From NCBI GenBank assembly GCA_036381435.1, contig DASVCW010000004.1, positions 1 through 64,000 of the forward strand: DNA of 64,000 bases. The letters run 5' to 3'. This document shows positions 52,050-61,796 of this stretch, piece after piece (the first letter of the stretch is position 1; every line of letters begins with the position of its first letter). The DNA is from Fodinibius sp036381435. GTDB taxonomy: Bacteria > Bacteroidota > Rhodothermia > Balneolales > Balneolaceae. The notes below the pieces were generated by a model, which had not been told where the DNA came from, searched no databases, and saw nothing but the letters and a program-made list of their open reading frames with translations. The position numbers were made by a program, and so were the translations under genes.

Positions 52050-55000
52050 ATGAGTGACGTTGGCCAGATAGAACGAAATACTCAGGATCGGGTAGTTAGG
52101 CTATTCGAAGAACGATTGGAGTATGATTACCTGGGAAATTGGGAGGATCGGGTAGGAAACAGTAATGTAGAAGAGGAACTGCTGCGCCGGTATTTGAGTC
52201 AACAGGGCTATTCCAAAACGCTTATTGATAAAGCGGTTTTTGATTTGCAGAAAGCGGCAGGAACACAGACCGATTCCCTTTATGATGCTAATAAAGCTGT
52301 TTACAGTATGTTACGCTATGGGGTGGATGTACGTGAGGCTCAGGGCAGTAAGAAGCAGACGGTTAAATTTATTGACTGGGAGCAACCCGAAAATAACCAT
52401 TTTGGGGTAGCCGAAGAAGTTACAGTTCAAGGCCAGCATGATAAGCGTCCCGATGTAGTGCTGTATGTAAATGGTATTGCGGTAGGGGTTATTGAACTGA
52501 AGCGGTCAAAAGTGTCGGTCAGTGAAGGTATCCGACAGAATCTGGACAATCAGAAGCCGGAGTTCATACAATCGTTTTTTAATACCATGCAGTTGGTCAT
52601 GGCCGGAAACGATACCGCAGGACTTCGATATGCCACTACTGAAACACCCGAAAAGTATTACCTGAAGTGGAAAGAAACGTCCTACTTAGATTTTGAATAT
52701 CTGCTGGACAAGCAGCTTTTCCAGATTTGTGACAAGGAGCGATTGCTGGAGCTTTTATACAATTTTGTGCTGTTTGATGCAGGTACGAAGAAGGTTTGCC
52801 GTCCGCATCAGTATTTCGGAGTTAAAGCCGCTCAGGAACGAGTAAAAAGGCTGGAAGACGGGATTATCTGGCATACCCAGGGAAGTGGAAAAAGTCTGAC
52901 AATGGTGTGGCTGGCGCAATGGATTCGGGAGCAGATTACCGATTCGCGCGTACTCATCATCACCGACAGAGTGGAGCTGGATAAACAAATCACTCGTGTT
53001 TTTAATGATGTGGGTGAGAAGATGGAGCGTGCTACCAGCGGGGCTCATCTGATTGAGAAGTTAAACAAACATGATCAACCGTTAATATCCTCTCTGATTC
53101 ATAAATTCGGCCATAAGGACGAAGGGGAATATGAGGAGTATATTGAGGAGATCCGAAAGAACCTGCCCAAAGGTTTTAAAGCCAAAGGCGATATTTATGT
53201 TTTTGTTGATGAATGTCATCGCACGCAGTCCGGCAAGCTGCACAAAGCCATGAAGGCCATTCTGCCTAATGCCATGTTCATTGGTTTTACCGGAACACCA
53301 CTGCTCAAAAAAGATAAGCAGACCAGTCTTGAAGTCTTCGGTCCCTACATTCATACCTATAAATTTGATGAAGCCGTAGAAGATAATGTAGTACTTGATC
53401 TGCGCTACGAAGCAAGGGATATCGACCAGCGGATTGAGGATGAAGAGAAGATAGACGAGTGGTTTGAAATCAAAACCCGAGGGCTTACCGATGTGGCAAA
53501 GTTAGCCCTGAAAATACGGTGGGGAACCCTGCGGAAATTGCTGAGTTCCAAATCACGGCTGGAGAAAGTCGTGAATGATATTGTTTTCGACTTTGAAATG
53601 AAGGGGCGTCTTGCTGATGGACAAGGGAATGCCTTGCTGGTGGCCGGAAGTATTTATGAAGCTTGTAAATATTATGAGCTTTTCCAGACTACCGATTTAG
53701 CCGATCACTGTGCTATCATTACTTCTTATTCGCCAAGCATAGATAAAATTAAAGGAGAAGAAACAGGTGCGGGTGAAACCGAAGAACTGCATAAGTATAA
53801 GATCTATCAGGATATGCTTGACGGTAAAACAACTGAGCAGTTTGAGGAAGAAACCAAAAAGCGGTTTATCAACGAGCCGGCGCAAATGAAGCTTCTTATC
53901 GTAGTGGATAAGTTGCTAACAGGCTTTGACGCTCCCTCTGCCACCTACCTTTACATAGACAAAAGTATGCAGGATCATGGCCTTTTTCAGGCTATTTGTC
54001 GGGTGAATCGACTGGACGGTGAGGACAAGGAATATGGTTATATCATTGATTATAAAGATTTGTTTAAAAGTCTGGAAAAGTCCATTGAGGATTATACTTC
54101 CGAGGCCTTCGAAGGCTACGATCAGGAGGATGTAAAAGGACTACTTAAAGACCGTTTTGAACAGGCCAGGGAACGGCTGGATGAAGCTTTGGATAAGGTT
54201 GTTGCCTTATGCGAGCCGGTATATCCTCAAACCTCACAAAACTTTATTCATTTCTTTTGCGGGGACTCGGAGAATGAAGAAGAGATCAAAGAAAAGGAAG
54301 AAACACGGGTCATGCTTTATAAACTCACTGCTTCTTTGATTCGCGCCTACAGTGATATTGCCAATGAGATGTCAAGGGCAGGTTATTCTAAGAAGGAAGC
54401 CGAGAGAATAAAAAAACAGGTACAGTTTTATTCCGATTTGAGAGAGGAGATACAACATGCCAGCGGAGACTATATTGACCTAAAGGCTTACGAGCCGGGA
54501 ATGCGCCAGCTTGTTGATATGTATATCAGTGCTAACCCAAGCAAAACAATTTCTGAGTTTGATGACCTTTCTTTAATTGAGTTGATTGTACAACGAGGTG
54601 AAGAAGCTATAAAAAGCCTGCCTGAAAACATTCAAAAAGATCCTGAGGCCATGGCCGAAACAGTGGAGAATAATCTCCGAAAAGTTATCATTGAACAGAA
54701 GCCATCAAATCCCAAGTACTATGAAAAGATGTCTGAGTTGTTGGATAAGCTAATCAGACAGCGAAAAAAGGATGCCGATAACTACAAAAGGTATTTGGCA
54801 AAGCTGGTTGAATTAACCAAACGAGTAAAACTTAAAGAAAACGGATATCCTTCTTCTCTTCATAGTTCAGGTCAAAAAGCGTTATATGATAACCTGAACA
54901 AGGATGAAGAGCTGGCCAAAGTTGTTGATGAGACGGTTAAATATATAGCCAAAGACGGTTGGCGCGGAAATACGATTAAAGAGCGGCAAGTGGAAATAGC

Positions 55001-55076
55001 CATTAAGAAAAAGCTACCTGACGATGTTGATGTAGATGAAATTTTAAATGTGATTAGGAATCAAAGTGAGTATTAG
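52050..55076 (+). CDS. hsdR: Type I restriction endonuclease subunit, system 2
   Basis: 1008 residues. The N-terminal PD-(D/E)xK core is RPDVVLYVNGIAVGVIELK (about 132-150). Translocase motifs are HTQGSGKS near 274-281, VDECHRTQSG near 386-395 (DECH rather than DEAH), GFTGTPLLKKD near 411-421 and FQAICRVNRLDG near 645-656. It is separated from hsdM and hsdS by the DUF262 pair and by the inverted nuclease module, so it must have its own promoter in 51844-52049. The C-terminal helical domain is complete, so the enzyme is probably functional. It overlaps the next gene by 11 bases. Confidence 0.95.
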   Translation: MSDVGQIERNTQDRVVRLFEERLEYDYLGNWEDRVGNSNVEEELLRRYLSQQGYSKTLIDKAVFDLQKAAGTQTDSLYDANKAVYSMLRYGVDVREAQGSKKQTVKFIDWEQPENNHFGVAEEVTVQGQHDKRPDVVLYVNGIAVGVIELKRSKVSVSEGIRQNLDNQKPEFIQSFFNTMQLVMAGNDTAGLRYATTETPEKYYLKWKETSYLDFEYLLDKQLFQICDKERLLELLYNFVLFDAGTKKVCRPHQYFGVKAAQERVKRLEDGIIWHTQGSGKSLTMVWLAQWIREQITDSRVLIITDRVELDKQITRVFNDVGEKMERATSGAHLIEKLNKHDQPLISSLIHKFGHKDEGEYEEYIEEIRKNLPKGFKAKGDIYVFVDECHRTQSGKLHKAMKAILPNAMFIGFTGTPLLKKDKQTSLEVFGPYIHTYKFDEAVEDNVVLDLRYEARDIDQRIEDEEKIDEWFEIKTRGLTDVAKLALKIRWGTLRKLLSSKSRLEKVVNDIVFDFEMKGRLADGQGNALLVAGSIYEACKYYELFQTTDLADHCAIITSYSPSIDKIKGEETGAGETEELHKYKIYQDMLDGKTTEQFEEETKKRFINEPAQMKLLIVVDKLLTGFDAPSATYLYIDKSMQDHGLFQAICRVNRLDGEDKEYGYIIDYKDLFKSLEKSIEDYTSEAFEGYDQEDVKGLLKDRFEQARERLDEALDKVVALCEPVYPQTSQNFIHFFCGDSENEEEIKEKEETRVMLYKLTASLIRAYSDIANEMSRAGYSKKEAERIKKQVQFYSDLREEIQHASGDYIDLKAYEPGMRQLVDMYISANPSKTISEFDDLSLIELIVQRGEEAIKSLPENIQKDPEAMAETVENNLRKVIIEQKPSNPKYYEKMSELLDKLIRQRKKDADNYKRYLAKLVELTKRVKLKENGYPSSLHSSGQKALYDNLNKDEELAKVVDETVKYIAKDGWRGNTIKERQVEIAIKKKLPDDVDVDEILNVIRNQSEY

Positions 55077-55773
55077 CAGATCACAAATATCAGTTTCGGA
55101 TATAAAGATTGATGTCATTAAAAAGGACATTAAAAATCTTCATTTAGCGGTTTATCCGCCGACGGGAAAAGTGCGTATATCAAGTCCTAAAAGTGTTAAA
55201 ACAGAATATATTCGGCTTTTTGCCATATCCAAATTGAGTTGGATAAAGAAGCATATAAGAAATTTTCGATCACAAAATCGCCATCCGGAGAGGGAGTATA
55301 TCACCGGAGAAAGCCATTACTATCAGGGCCACCGCTATTTGATGAATGTGATTTATCACAACGCTCCACCCAAAGTGGAGATTCGAAATAAGAAATACAT
55401 TGATTTGTATGTTCGGGAGGGCAGTGATAAAGAAAAAAGGCAGAGCGTTCTTAAAGAATGGTATAGGACTGAGTTAAAAAAAGAAATTCCGCTGTTAATC
55501 GAAAAGTGGGAAAAGAAGATGGGCGTTAACGTTGAGGAATGGGGCGTTAGGCAGATGAAAACCAAATGGGGTTCCTGTAACACTCATGATAAGCGGATCT
55601 GGCTGAATCTTGAATTGGCAAAGAAGTCATCTAAATGCTTAGAATATGTAGTGGTACACGAAATGGTACACCTGCTGGAACGCCTTCACAACAAGCGTTT
55701 CAAAGCCTTAATGGATCACTTTATGCCCCAATGGAGGCAGCATAAGGAGAAATTGAACGAGTGGGTGTATTGA
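55066..55773 (+). CDS. YgjP-like zinc metallopeptidase (SprT/M48-like)
   Basis: 235 residues. It contains HEMVH (about 199-203) in VVVHEMVHLLERLHNKRF, the zinc-binding HExxH with a further downstream H, plus the typical WGSCN segment (about 171) of YgjP/DUF45 metallopeptidases. It begins with GTG inside the last 11 bases of hsdR, so it is translationally coupled. Such genes are frequently found in type I restriction operons; processing or removal of restriction subunits is a plausible but unproven role. No signal peptide, so it acts in the cytoplasm. Confidence 0.88.
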   Translation: MSISRSQISVSDIKIDVIKKDIKNLHLAVYPPTGKVRISSPKSVKTEYIRLFAISKLSWIKKHIRNFRSQNRHPEREYITGESHYYQGHRYLMNVIYHNAPPKVEIRNKKYIDLYVREGSDKEKRQSVLKEWYRTELKKEIPLLIEKWEKKMGVNVEEWGVRQMKTKWGSCNTHDKRIWLNLELAKKSSKCLEYVVVHEMVHLLERLHNKRFKALMDHFMPQWRQHKEKLNEWVY

Positions 55774-55884
55774 CTACAGGAATTATTGTCTCCTCAGCAA
55801 AGAAATAATTAGAAGAAAGTAAGATAAAGATTAAAATGTACGAGAAATAAGACTAAAAAGAAGGAACTACTATATAAGCATGGA

Positions 55885-56808
55885 ATGAAGTTTTATATTG
55901 GTGTTACAGATAATGATTGGTTTCGTTTTCTGGCTCATTATGAGCCTGACGAGGCGAACTTTTGGCGCCCGAGCAGTACTATGAATTTCAGGGCGATCCG
56001 GGCTGGAGCTCCTTTTTTATTCAAGCTGAAAGCTCCCAACAACTATATAGTTGGCGGTGGATTTTTTGTCAAACACTTAATCCTTCCTCTTTCGCTGGCT
56101 TGGGATGCCTTCGGGATCAAGAATGGGGCGGCAACTTACGATCGATTTCGCCAGCTTATTATGAATTTGCGTCAGCAGGACGGGCTTAATCCCTCTATCG
56201 GTTGCACAATTCTAACGGAGCCTTTTTTCTTTGCCCGGGAAGACTGGATTCCAGTGCCTTCGAACTGGAGCAAAAATATTGTACAGGGAAAAACCTACAG
56301 TACTGAAGATGTAATAGGTGAAAATTTGTGGAATCGGGTTCAGGAACGGATGGATGATAAAAGGCAGGAAGGAAAAGAACCTGAGCTGGTTTATGAAGAC
56401 GAGGTGCGCTACGGCAAAAAGTACGAGATTCGCTCACGCATCGGACAGGGTGCATTCCGCGTACTGGTGACTGATGCTTATCAACGTCGCTGCGCCGTAA
56501 CTGGAGAAAAGACACTGCCTGTACTAGAGGCTGCTCATATCAAACCTTATGCTGAATCAGGGCCTAATTCAATTAGCAATGGTTTACTGCTTCGATCTGA
56601 TATGCATATCCTTTTTGATAAGGGCTATATGACTCTAGATAATGATTTGAATGTAGAAATTAGTCGCCGCATTAAAGAGGAGTATCAGAATGGACGTGAA
56701 TACTATGCTTATCACGGCAAAAGATTATCAAACATACCACCCGATCTGCACGAACAGCCCTCCTCTGGATTTTTAGAATGGCATCAGCATGAGGTTTACA
56801 AAGGATAG
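55885..56808 (+). CDS. HNH endonuclease, copy 2
   Basis: 307 residues, closely similar along its whole length to the protein at 16978-17904. The N-terminal domain (FYIGVTDNDWFRFLAHYEPDE) and the HNH core (CAVTGEKTLPVLEAAHIKP ... NGLLLRSDMHILFDKGYM) are both complete. It follows the YgjP-like gene by 110 bp and so, like the first copy, sits at the 3' side of a type I restriction locus. The two copies are in direct orientation about 39 kb apart, which could allow recombination. Predicted to cut DNA; specificity unknown. Confidence 0.88.
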   Translation: MKFYIGVTDNDWFRFLAHYEPDEANFWRPSSTMNFRAIRAGAPFLFKLKAPNNYIVGGGFFVKHLILPLSLAWDAFGIKNGAATYDRFRQLIMNLRQQDGLNPSIGCTILTEPFFFAREDWIPVPSNWSKNIVQGKTYSTEDVIGENLWNRVQERMDDKRQEGKEPELVYEDEVRYGKKYEIRSRIGQGAFRVLVTDAYQRRCAVTGEKTLPVLEAAHIKPYAESGPNSISNGLLLRSDMHILFDKGYMTLDNDLNVEISRRIKEEYQNGREYYAYHGKRLSNIPPDLHEQPSSGFLEWHQHEVYKG

Positions 56809-56847
56809 TAGATAGAAGAAATATCCAATCATTCATTTGTTAGTTAT

Positions 56848-57216
56848 TCACCCCACTACCTTCACCCAATACTGCCCCAAAGGATAAATCCCCACCAACT
56901 TCCCATCTTCATCACGAATAACAAACGTATTATTTTTGACTTCTCCAATTCCATGTTTTCAGAATTTATGGTTAGGAAGGTCTTCATAAGTTGTTCTAAT
57001 CTTATCCAGCTCCTTTTCATCCCCATAGTAGTCGTACAGGTAGTCTTCTACTTTTTCCAGCGGACTAATCTCAAACCATTGAACAAGAGGATTGGCTGAA
57101 ATATTTTTGGGGCTAACAGTTGAATCAAGGATCCTTTCCCACGCTTCACGATTAAACATCTCCTTTCTTTTCTGTTCGCTCATATTAGCAAACTCGTTAT
57201 TCAGACGGATAATCAA
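56848..57216 (-). pseudogene. Broken gene with an in-frame TGA
   Basis: A frame of about 85 residues (from a TTG at 57216, or an ATG at 57183) stops at a TGA at 56961-56959. The same frame then continues for 36 sensible codons, from KHGIGEVKNNTFVIRDED to YPLGQYWVKVVG, before a second TGA at 56850-56848. The open frame also extends upstream of 57216 without a good start (...FYSKTHITPL), so the 5' end may be missing too. I do not know the family. A nonsense mutation in a decaying gene is the simplest reading; recoding of TGA is not supported by a visible stem-loop. Confidence 0.55.
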
Positions 57217-57406
57217 AGGGGTTATATGAGTTTTGGAGTAAAATAAGGAAGGGTAGTGACAGCATGGTGTCAGTTGGTTATTATAATCTCATTCGAGAAG
57301 AAACCTTCTTTTATTACAGAAAAACTCTTAAATTTTCCAATCTGTAAACTATTTGTATATTTCATGCGTAGTAATAAGGCAAATAGCTACATTAAAGCCA
57401 GATTAA

Positions 57407-58015
57407 ATGAAAATATCTCACTTAGCATATTATATTATAGAAAAATATTCTTCTATAGAAGGTGGGATAACTCCGTTAAAGTTACAGAAGTTGCTGTATT
57501 ATACGAAAGCATGGGGACTGGTAGCCGGAGAGGATTTGGTCAATGGTCAATTCAAAGCCTGGAAAAACGGGCCGGTGAATGGTTATATTTATCATCAATT
57601 TAAAGAATATGGTGATCAGTCTATTCCTGTAAAAAATGAGGCAGGTCCTGTCCCCGCTAAAGAGAAAGGACTGATTGATTTTATTTTAGAAAGTTATGTT
57701 TACTTCGATGCGCTTACCCTTTCAGCAATGACTCATGAAGAACAGCCCTGGGAGGTTACTCCAAAGAATGAAGTGATAGGGGATGAAATCATCAAAGAAT
57801 ATTATAGCAAGCAATCATTTGCAAAAAATTTCCCTTTAGCTGATAATAAGCCCTACCATCCAGTCTATACTGACTTCATGTATTCATTTATCTTTGATTT
57901 TCAAGAAGATGATGAGGCCAAAGAAATTGTTTTTGATTCATTTGACGAGTATAAGCAAATGATGAAGCAGTCGAAGGAAGAGTTAAAAAAAGTTTTCTCC
58001 TTTGAGTCGGCATAG
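57407..58015 (+). CDS. Panacea-domain antitoxin (SocA-like)
   Basis: 202 residues, using the ATG at 57407. It shows the Panacea (SocA_Panacea/DUF4065) pattern: AYYIIEKYSSIEGGITPLKLQKLLYYTKAWGL near 7-38, then NGPVNGYIYHQFKEYG near 54-69. Panacea domains neutralise varied toxins by direct binding. The partner gene overlaps its last 14 bases. A longer upstream frame exists but begins in non-coding-looking sequence. With the Fic gene it forms a likely toxin-antitoxin pair. Confidence 0.85.
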   Translation: MKISHLAYYIIEKYSSIEGGITPLKLQKLLYYTKAWGLVAGEDLVNGQFKAWKNGPVNGYIYHQFKEYGDQSIPVKNEAGPVPAKEKGLIDFILESYVYFDALTLSAMTHEEQPWEVTPKNEVIGDEIIKEYYSKQSFAKNFPLADNKPYHPVYTDFMYSFIFDFQEDDEAKEIVFDSFDEYKQMMKQSKEELKKVFSFESA

Positions 58016-58706
58016 TGAGGAAATTGCTTATTTAAAAAGGCTTATTGAAGATTTCCCGGCTGATATTCCTCCTGAAGATGCTCCGCATGCTTTTCAAACA
58101 ATTGCCATTCGATACCAAGGCCTTGAACAATCTCATCATGTGGCAACGGATTTTATCCTAAAAAACATACAGAAAGATCAGACTTTAGCGGCGGCGCTTA
58201 AACGGGGAGCTTTTTTGCTGCATACCTATCTGTTTGATGGTATTCTTTCAAATGCAGGAGAAGCAAGAAAAGCCTCTGATCCTAATAATGGAAGAATCGG
58301 ATTTGGCGGACTAAGGCATCAGCAGCAGAGATCAAAATTTTACGGTACGGCACCTTCTTTGATAAATGCTGAATTAGATAAAGCATTTTCTCATTTAGTC
58401 TATGAGCCTGATGAACCGGTTGAAAGTGCCTTAAGATTTTATCAGCATTTCGTTTATATTCATCCGTTTTATGATGCTAACGGCCGGATTGGACGAGTTC
58501 TTGTATCAACTTACTTGAATTTGTTTGGTTGCTATGTAAGGTGGGGAGAGTTTGATGGAGCTAACAATAGCAAGTTCATCAGTAAGTTAAACGCTTGCCA
58601 CAAAAGAATGGAAAGTGGCCATACTTTCGAAAACTACTTTGGCTATCTCTTAGAATTTTTTAAAGAGTATGTAATTTCTGTAGATGAACTGAGTGATTTT
58701 AAATAG
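58002..58706 (+). CDS. Fic-domain protein, likely toxin of the Panacea pair
   Basis: 234 residues. The Fic active-site motif HPFYDANGRIGR (about 154-165) fits HPFx[D/E]xNGRxxR, with the catalytic histidine and the glycine-asparagine loop complete. Fic enzymes transfer AMP or other nucleotide parts to target proteins. The start is a TTG at 58002 overlapping the antitoxin stop; no later Met lies before the fold begins, so coupling to the antitoxin gene decides the start. No inhibitory alpha-inh motif ([S/T]xxxE[G/N]) is evident, consistent with external control by the Panacea protein. Confidence 0.83.
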   Translation: MSRHSEEIAYLKRLIEDFPADIPPEDAPHAFQTIAIRYQGLEQSHHVATDFILKNIQKDQTLAAALKRGAFLLHTYLFDGILSNAGEARKASDPNNGRIGFGGLRHQQQRSKFYGTAPSLINAELDKAFSHLVYEPDEPVESALRFYQHFVYIHPFYDANGRIGRVLVSTYLNLFGCYVRWGEFDGANNSKFISKLNACHKRMESGHTFENYFGYLLEFFKEYVISVDELSDFK

Positions 58707-59058
58707 AGCTTTCAACTATAAAGTAAACCAGCAAGGAATTGGCAATTTATAATTCTCGTTATACTTAAGATGTTTGTTTAGGAAGAGGTAGATTACTTTC
58801 CTTTCATCTGTTCACTTTTTGCCTCTGTTATGGCTTGGGGAAAAAGATTATTTTCATCATAACTCTCAGAAATTCAATTCGTTATTTGTTTCTTTTTTCA
58901 GGCCTTTCTATTTCAAGCTGTATTAACATTTAAGCTCTTCACCCAATCCAACAGAACTATGCCGGGCCAGGGGGATTTATACAATCTTTACATTAAAAGA
59001 ATACTATTGGCTCAGCAGGGCCTACTTGTTTTCGTTTAAATCATTAAAGTATTACCCG
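58707..59058. other. Non-coding gap
   Basis: About 350 bp between the Fic gene and the oxidoreductase gene. I see no reading frame, repeat or hairpin of note. It should contain the promoter of the oxidoreductase gene, but no boxes can be assigned. Confidence 0.4.
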
Positions 59059-60066
59059 ATGGCTGCTAAAGCATTAAAGAAAATTCCTTATTCGCTGTTA
59101 GACCTTGCCCTTATTACCGAGGGACAAACCGCCGCCGGTGCTATCGAAAACAGTCGCGACTTAGCCATACATGTTGAAAAATTCGGTTTCACCCGGTTCT
59201 GGATGGCCGAGCACCATAACATGGAAAACATCGCCAGTTCGGCTACCTCCCTGCTGCTTGGGCACGTGGCTGAAGCTACCAGTACCCTGCGGATCGGGTC
59301 CGGCGGAGTGATGCTGCCCAATCATTCTCCGCTCATCATAGCCGAGCAGTTCGGAACCCTTGCAACCATCTATCCCGGGCGCATTGATCTGGGCCTGGGG
59401 CGTGCTCCCGGAACCGATCAAACGACCGCACATGCCATCCGTCCCGATCGAATACAAGCCGTGCAACGCTTCCCCCAAAACGTGAGGCAGCTGCAGCAGT
59501 ATCTTTCCGCTGATAATAAAAACAGTAAAGTGCGTGCCATCCCGGGTGAGGGCACCAACATCCCTTTGTGGATGTTGGGCTCAAGTACCGACAGCGCACA
59601 CTTAGCGGCCGCGCTGGGGCTCCCGTACGTTTTTGCCAGTCACTTCGCGCCCCAACAACTGATGTCCGCCCTGCGGATATACCGCGAAAAGTTTTCGCCC
59701 TCCGGGCAGCTTTCCGAACCCTATGTGATGCCTTGTGTAAATATCGTGACCGCTGATACGGATGAAGAAGCTGAATACCTTTCAACATCCATGAAGCAGA
59801 TGTTTATGGGCGTTGTTTCCGGCGATAGAAAACCCATGCCTCCTCCCGTTGATGATATGGATCAGGTATGGAATATGCGCGAAAAGCTGGCGGTACAGCA
59901 GATGCTTTCCTGCTCTTTTATCGGCAGCAAAGACACGATTAAAGAAGAGCTCGGCAGCTTTATCAAAAAGACGGATGCTAATGAAATTATGATCGCGTCT
60001 TACCTTTATGATCATGAGCAGCGAATCAAGTCGCACCGGTTGCTTGCGGAAGTTATGGCGGGATAG
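59059..60066 (+). CDS. LLM-class flavin-dependent oxidoreductase
   Basis: 335 residues from the ATG at 59059. A luciferase-like TIM-barrel flavoenzyme: FTRFWMAEHHNMENIASSAT near 43-62, TSTLRIGSGGVMLPNHSPL near 74-92, PGRIDLGLGRAPGTD near 104-118 and WMLGSSTDSAHLAAALGLPY near 168-187 are hallmark segments of this class. It is likely cytoplasmic and uses reduced FMN. The substrate is unknown. It stands alone between the toxin-antitoxin pair and the SOS genes, and the 266 bp after its stop (60067-60332) show nothing notable. Confidence 0.9.
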   Translation: MAAKALKKIPYSLLDLALITEGQTAAGAIENSRDLAIHVEKFGFTRFWMAEHHNMENIASSATSLLLGHVAEATSTLRIGSGGVMLPNHSPLIIAEQFGTLATIYPGRIDLGLGRAPGTDQTTAHAIRPDRIQAVQRFPQNVRQLQQYLSADNKNSKVRAIPGEGTNIPLWMLGSSTDSAHLAAALGLPYVFASHFAPQQLMSALRIYREKFSPSGQLSEPYVMPCVNIVTADTDEEAEYLSTSMKQMFMGVVSGDRKPMPPPVDDMDQVWNMREKLAVQQMLSCSFIGSKDTIKEELGSFIKKTDANEIMIASYLYDHEQRIKSHRLLAEVMAG

Positions 60067-60332
60067 AAGTTAACAGCTTTGGGAAACAACGCTGTCAGGC
60101 CGGGCCGGTTGGCGGACACTTACAGGTTGTTTTTAGCCTAACCGCAGAACACATAGCTATTTCATGCCCCTCGCTTACTGCCCTTTTCATTCATTGCATA
60201 TCAAGACCAGATGTACGATGAACTCTTGCCTGTCTCCTTAAGATCAAAAGATCTCTGCAAAAACAATAATCAGGTTGAAAATCAGGTGGAAAGAAAACAA
60301 TTCATAATTCATCATTTAAAATCCATAATTCC

Positions 60333-61691
60333 CTAAATAGACCGCTCCTTAAAATGCGTATTCCCCTTTACGTCAAACCGGGCAGTGCCGTGACCAATGG
60401 TTTCTAGTCCAAAGCGATTATTAAGATAGTCCACCGCTCCATACATGCGCTGTATTTTGGGATTCTCTTGAAAGAATAGTTCTGTTTGAGTGGTCAGATT
60501 CAACTCCGAAGTACCGAGAATAATAGATCGGAATTTCTTTCCCCGGTCTTTATAGTAAAACAGCATTGGTAGTACTTTTTGCAGACAACTTCGCAGTACG
60601 TAATCATCCAGATTGGTAAGTCCCGGGGGACGAAAGCTAAAGGAGAAGCCTTCCTTTTTTACGCTTTGAAAGCGCACCTTGCCAAAGAATTTATCTGACT
60701 TCTTACCATAGCCCCGAAGCCGGTAACATACCTGTTTGGTCGCTTTGGCAAATTCCCCTGCTACTTCCCATGGGTCTCCCGTCCAAGTGGAGAAGGTATG
60801 TCCATAGCCCACGCGTTCCGGTATATAATCCGATTCATCCATCACAACAGCCTGATCCTTTCCTGCCACCGTCATCCACAGCATCTTGCCAAAATGGGCA
60901 CCAAAAAGCTTTTGAAAGGCAGGATAACCTTTATCAATGGCATCTTTAATAGTGTATATCCCTTGCAGTTTCAGCTTGGCATATCGTCGCCATCCAACAC
61001 CCCAAACCTCGTTCAGCAACAGCGGCCAGATATCTTCTTGAATCTCTTTTTCTCTGGTAATGACCGTCAGTCCATCCGGTTTTTCCAGATCGGAAGCCAG
61101 TTTTGCATAGGTCTTTGAAGTAGAGATGCCGATGCTGCACTTCAGACCTGTTTCCTCTAAGAGAGCTTCCTTAATAGCCCGCCCAAATTCTACTAACTGT
61201 TCATACGAATTCTCTCGCTTCCAGCTGATATCCAGGAAATACTCGTCCATGCTGTAGGCCTCCACATCAGGAGAAAAAGTATCCAGCACCTTTTTGATGC
61301 GCTTACTGAAGGCGCGGTATTTTTCATAATCCACCTGCTTGAAGACGATATAAGGACATAGCTTATAGGCCTCCAAGGCGCTCATGCCTGTTTTTACTCC
61401 CCATTTACGTGCTTCATATGAACTGGTGGCCACAATACCTTTTACCGTGCCATCATCCTTTCGCCATCCGCCCACCGCCACCGGCATTCCATAGAGGTTG
61501 TAGCAAAGTTGTTCTACCTGGGCGTAAAAAGCATTCATATCGATATGCAGATAGAGGCGGGGTTTAGAAGTCATGTGCTGCATATCTGCAGCAATCGTTT
61601 GATAGCGGGTGATGTTATGCACATTCTTTTGCAGCTGATATTTCCCTGGATCAGGGAGCTTCGGCAAAGGATTTAAAGGGGCGTTTTTCAT
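60333..61691 (-). CDS. Y-family DNA polymerase (DinB/Pol IV-like)
   Basis: 452 residues. The catalytic palm is shown by LHIDMNAFYAQVE (D51, E60) and VEAYSMDEYFLDIS (D149, E150). The fingers residue block VATSSYEARKWGVKTGM (about 87-103) and the little-finger domain (about 300-420) follow. An N-terminal extension of ~45 residues is longer than usual. It performs translesion synthesis and is probably induced by DNA damage: a palindrome matching the one before lexA lies 34 bp upstream of its start (61725-61740). It is divergent from the 102-residue gene at 61797, which may share the operator. Confidence 0.9.
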   Translation of the reverse strand: MKNAPLNPLPKLPDPGKYQLQKNVHNITRYQTIAADMQHMTSKPRLYLHIDMNAFYAQVEQLCYNLYGMPVAVGGWRKDDGTVKGIVATSSYEARKWGVKTGMSALEAYKLCPYIVFKQVDYEKYRAFSKRIKKVLDTFSPDVEAYSMDEYFLDISWKRENSYEQLVEFGRAIKEALLEETGLKCSIGISTSKTYAKLASDLEKPDGLTVITREKEIQEDIWPLLLNEVWGVGWRRYAKLKLQGIYTIKDAIDKGYPAFQKLFGAHFGKMLWMTVAGKDQAVVMDESDYIPERVGYGHTFSTWTGDPWEVAGEFAKATKQVCYRLRGYGKKSDKFFGKVRFQSVKKEGFSFSFRPPGLTNLDDYVLRSCLQKVLPMLFYYKDRGKKFRSIILGTSELNLTTQTELFFQENPKIQRMYGAVDYLNNRFGLETIGHGTARFDVKGNTHFKERSI

Positions 61692-61724
61692 CTTGACAGG
61701 ACTCAGAGAATTAAATTATATTAT

Positions 61725-61740
61725 ATGTGTGTTTGCATAT
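61725..61740. promoter_or_regulatory. Putative LexA operator (polymerase promoter)
   Basis: ATGTGTGTTTGCATAT lies between the divergent polymerase gene and the 102-residue gene. It matches 13 of 16 positions of ATGTGTAATTGCACAT in front of lexA (62893-62908). The pairing of the two sites, each before an SOS-type gene, supports LexA binding. Confidence 0.6.
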
Positions 61741-61796
61741 AAACATAATTAGGTTGAAGCAATAATCAAACAGCAAAATAAATTCGGAGAAGTGAA

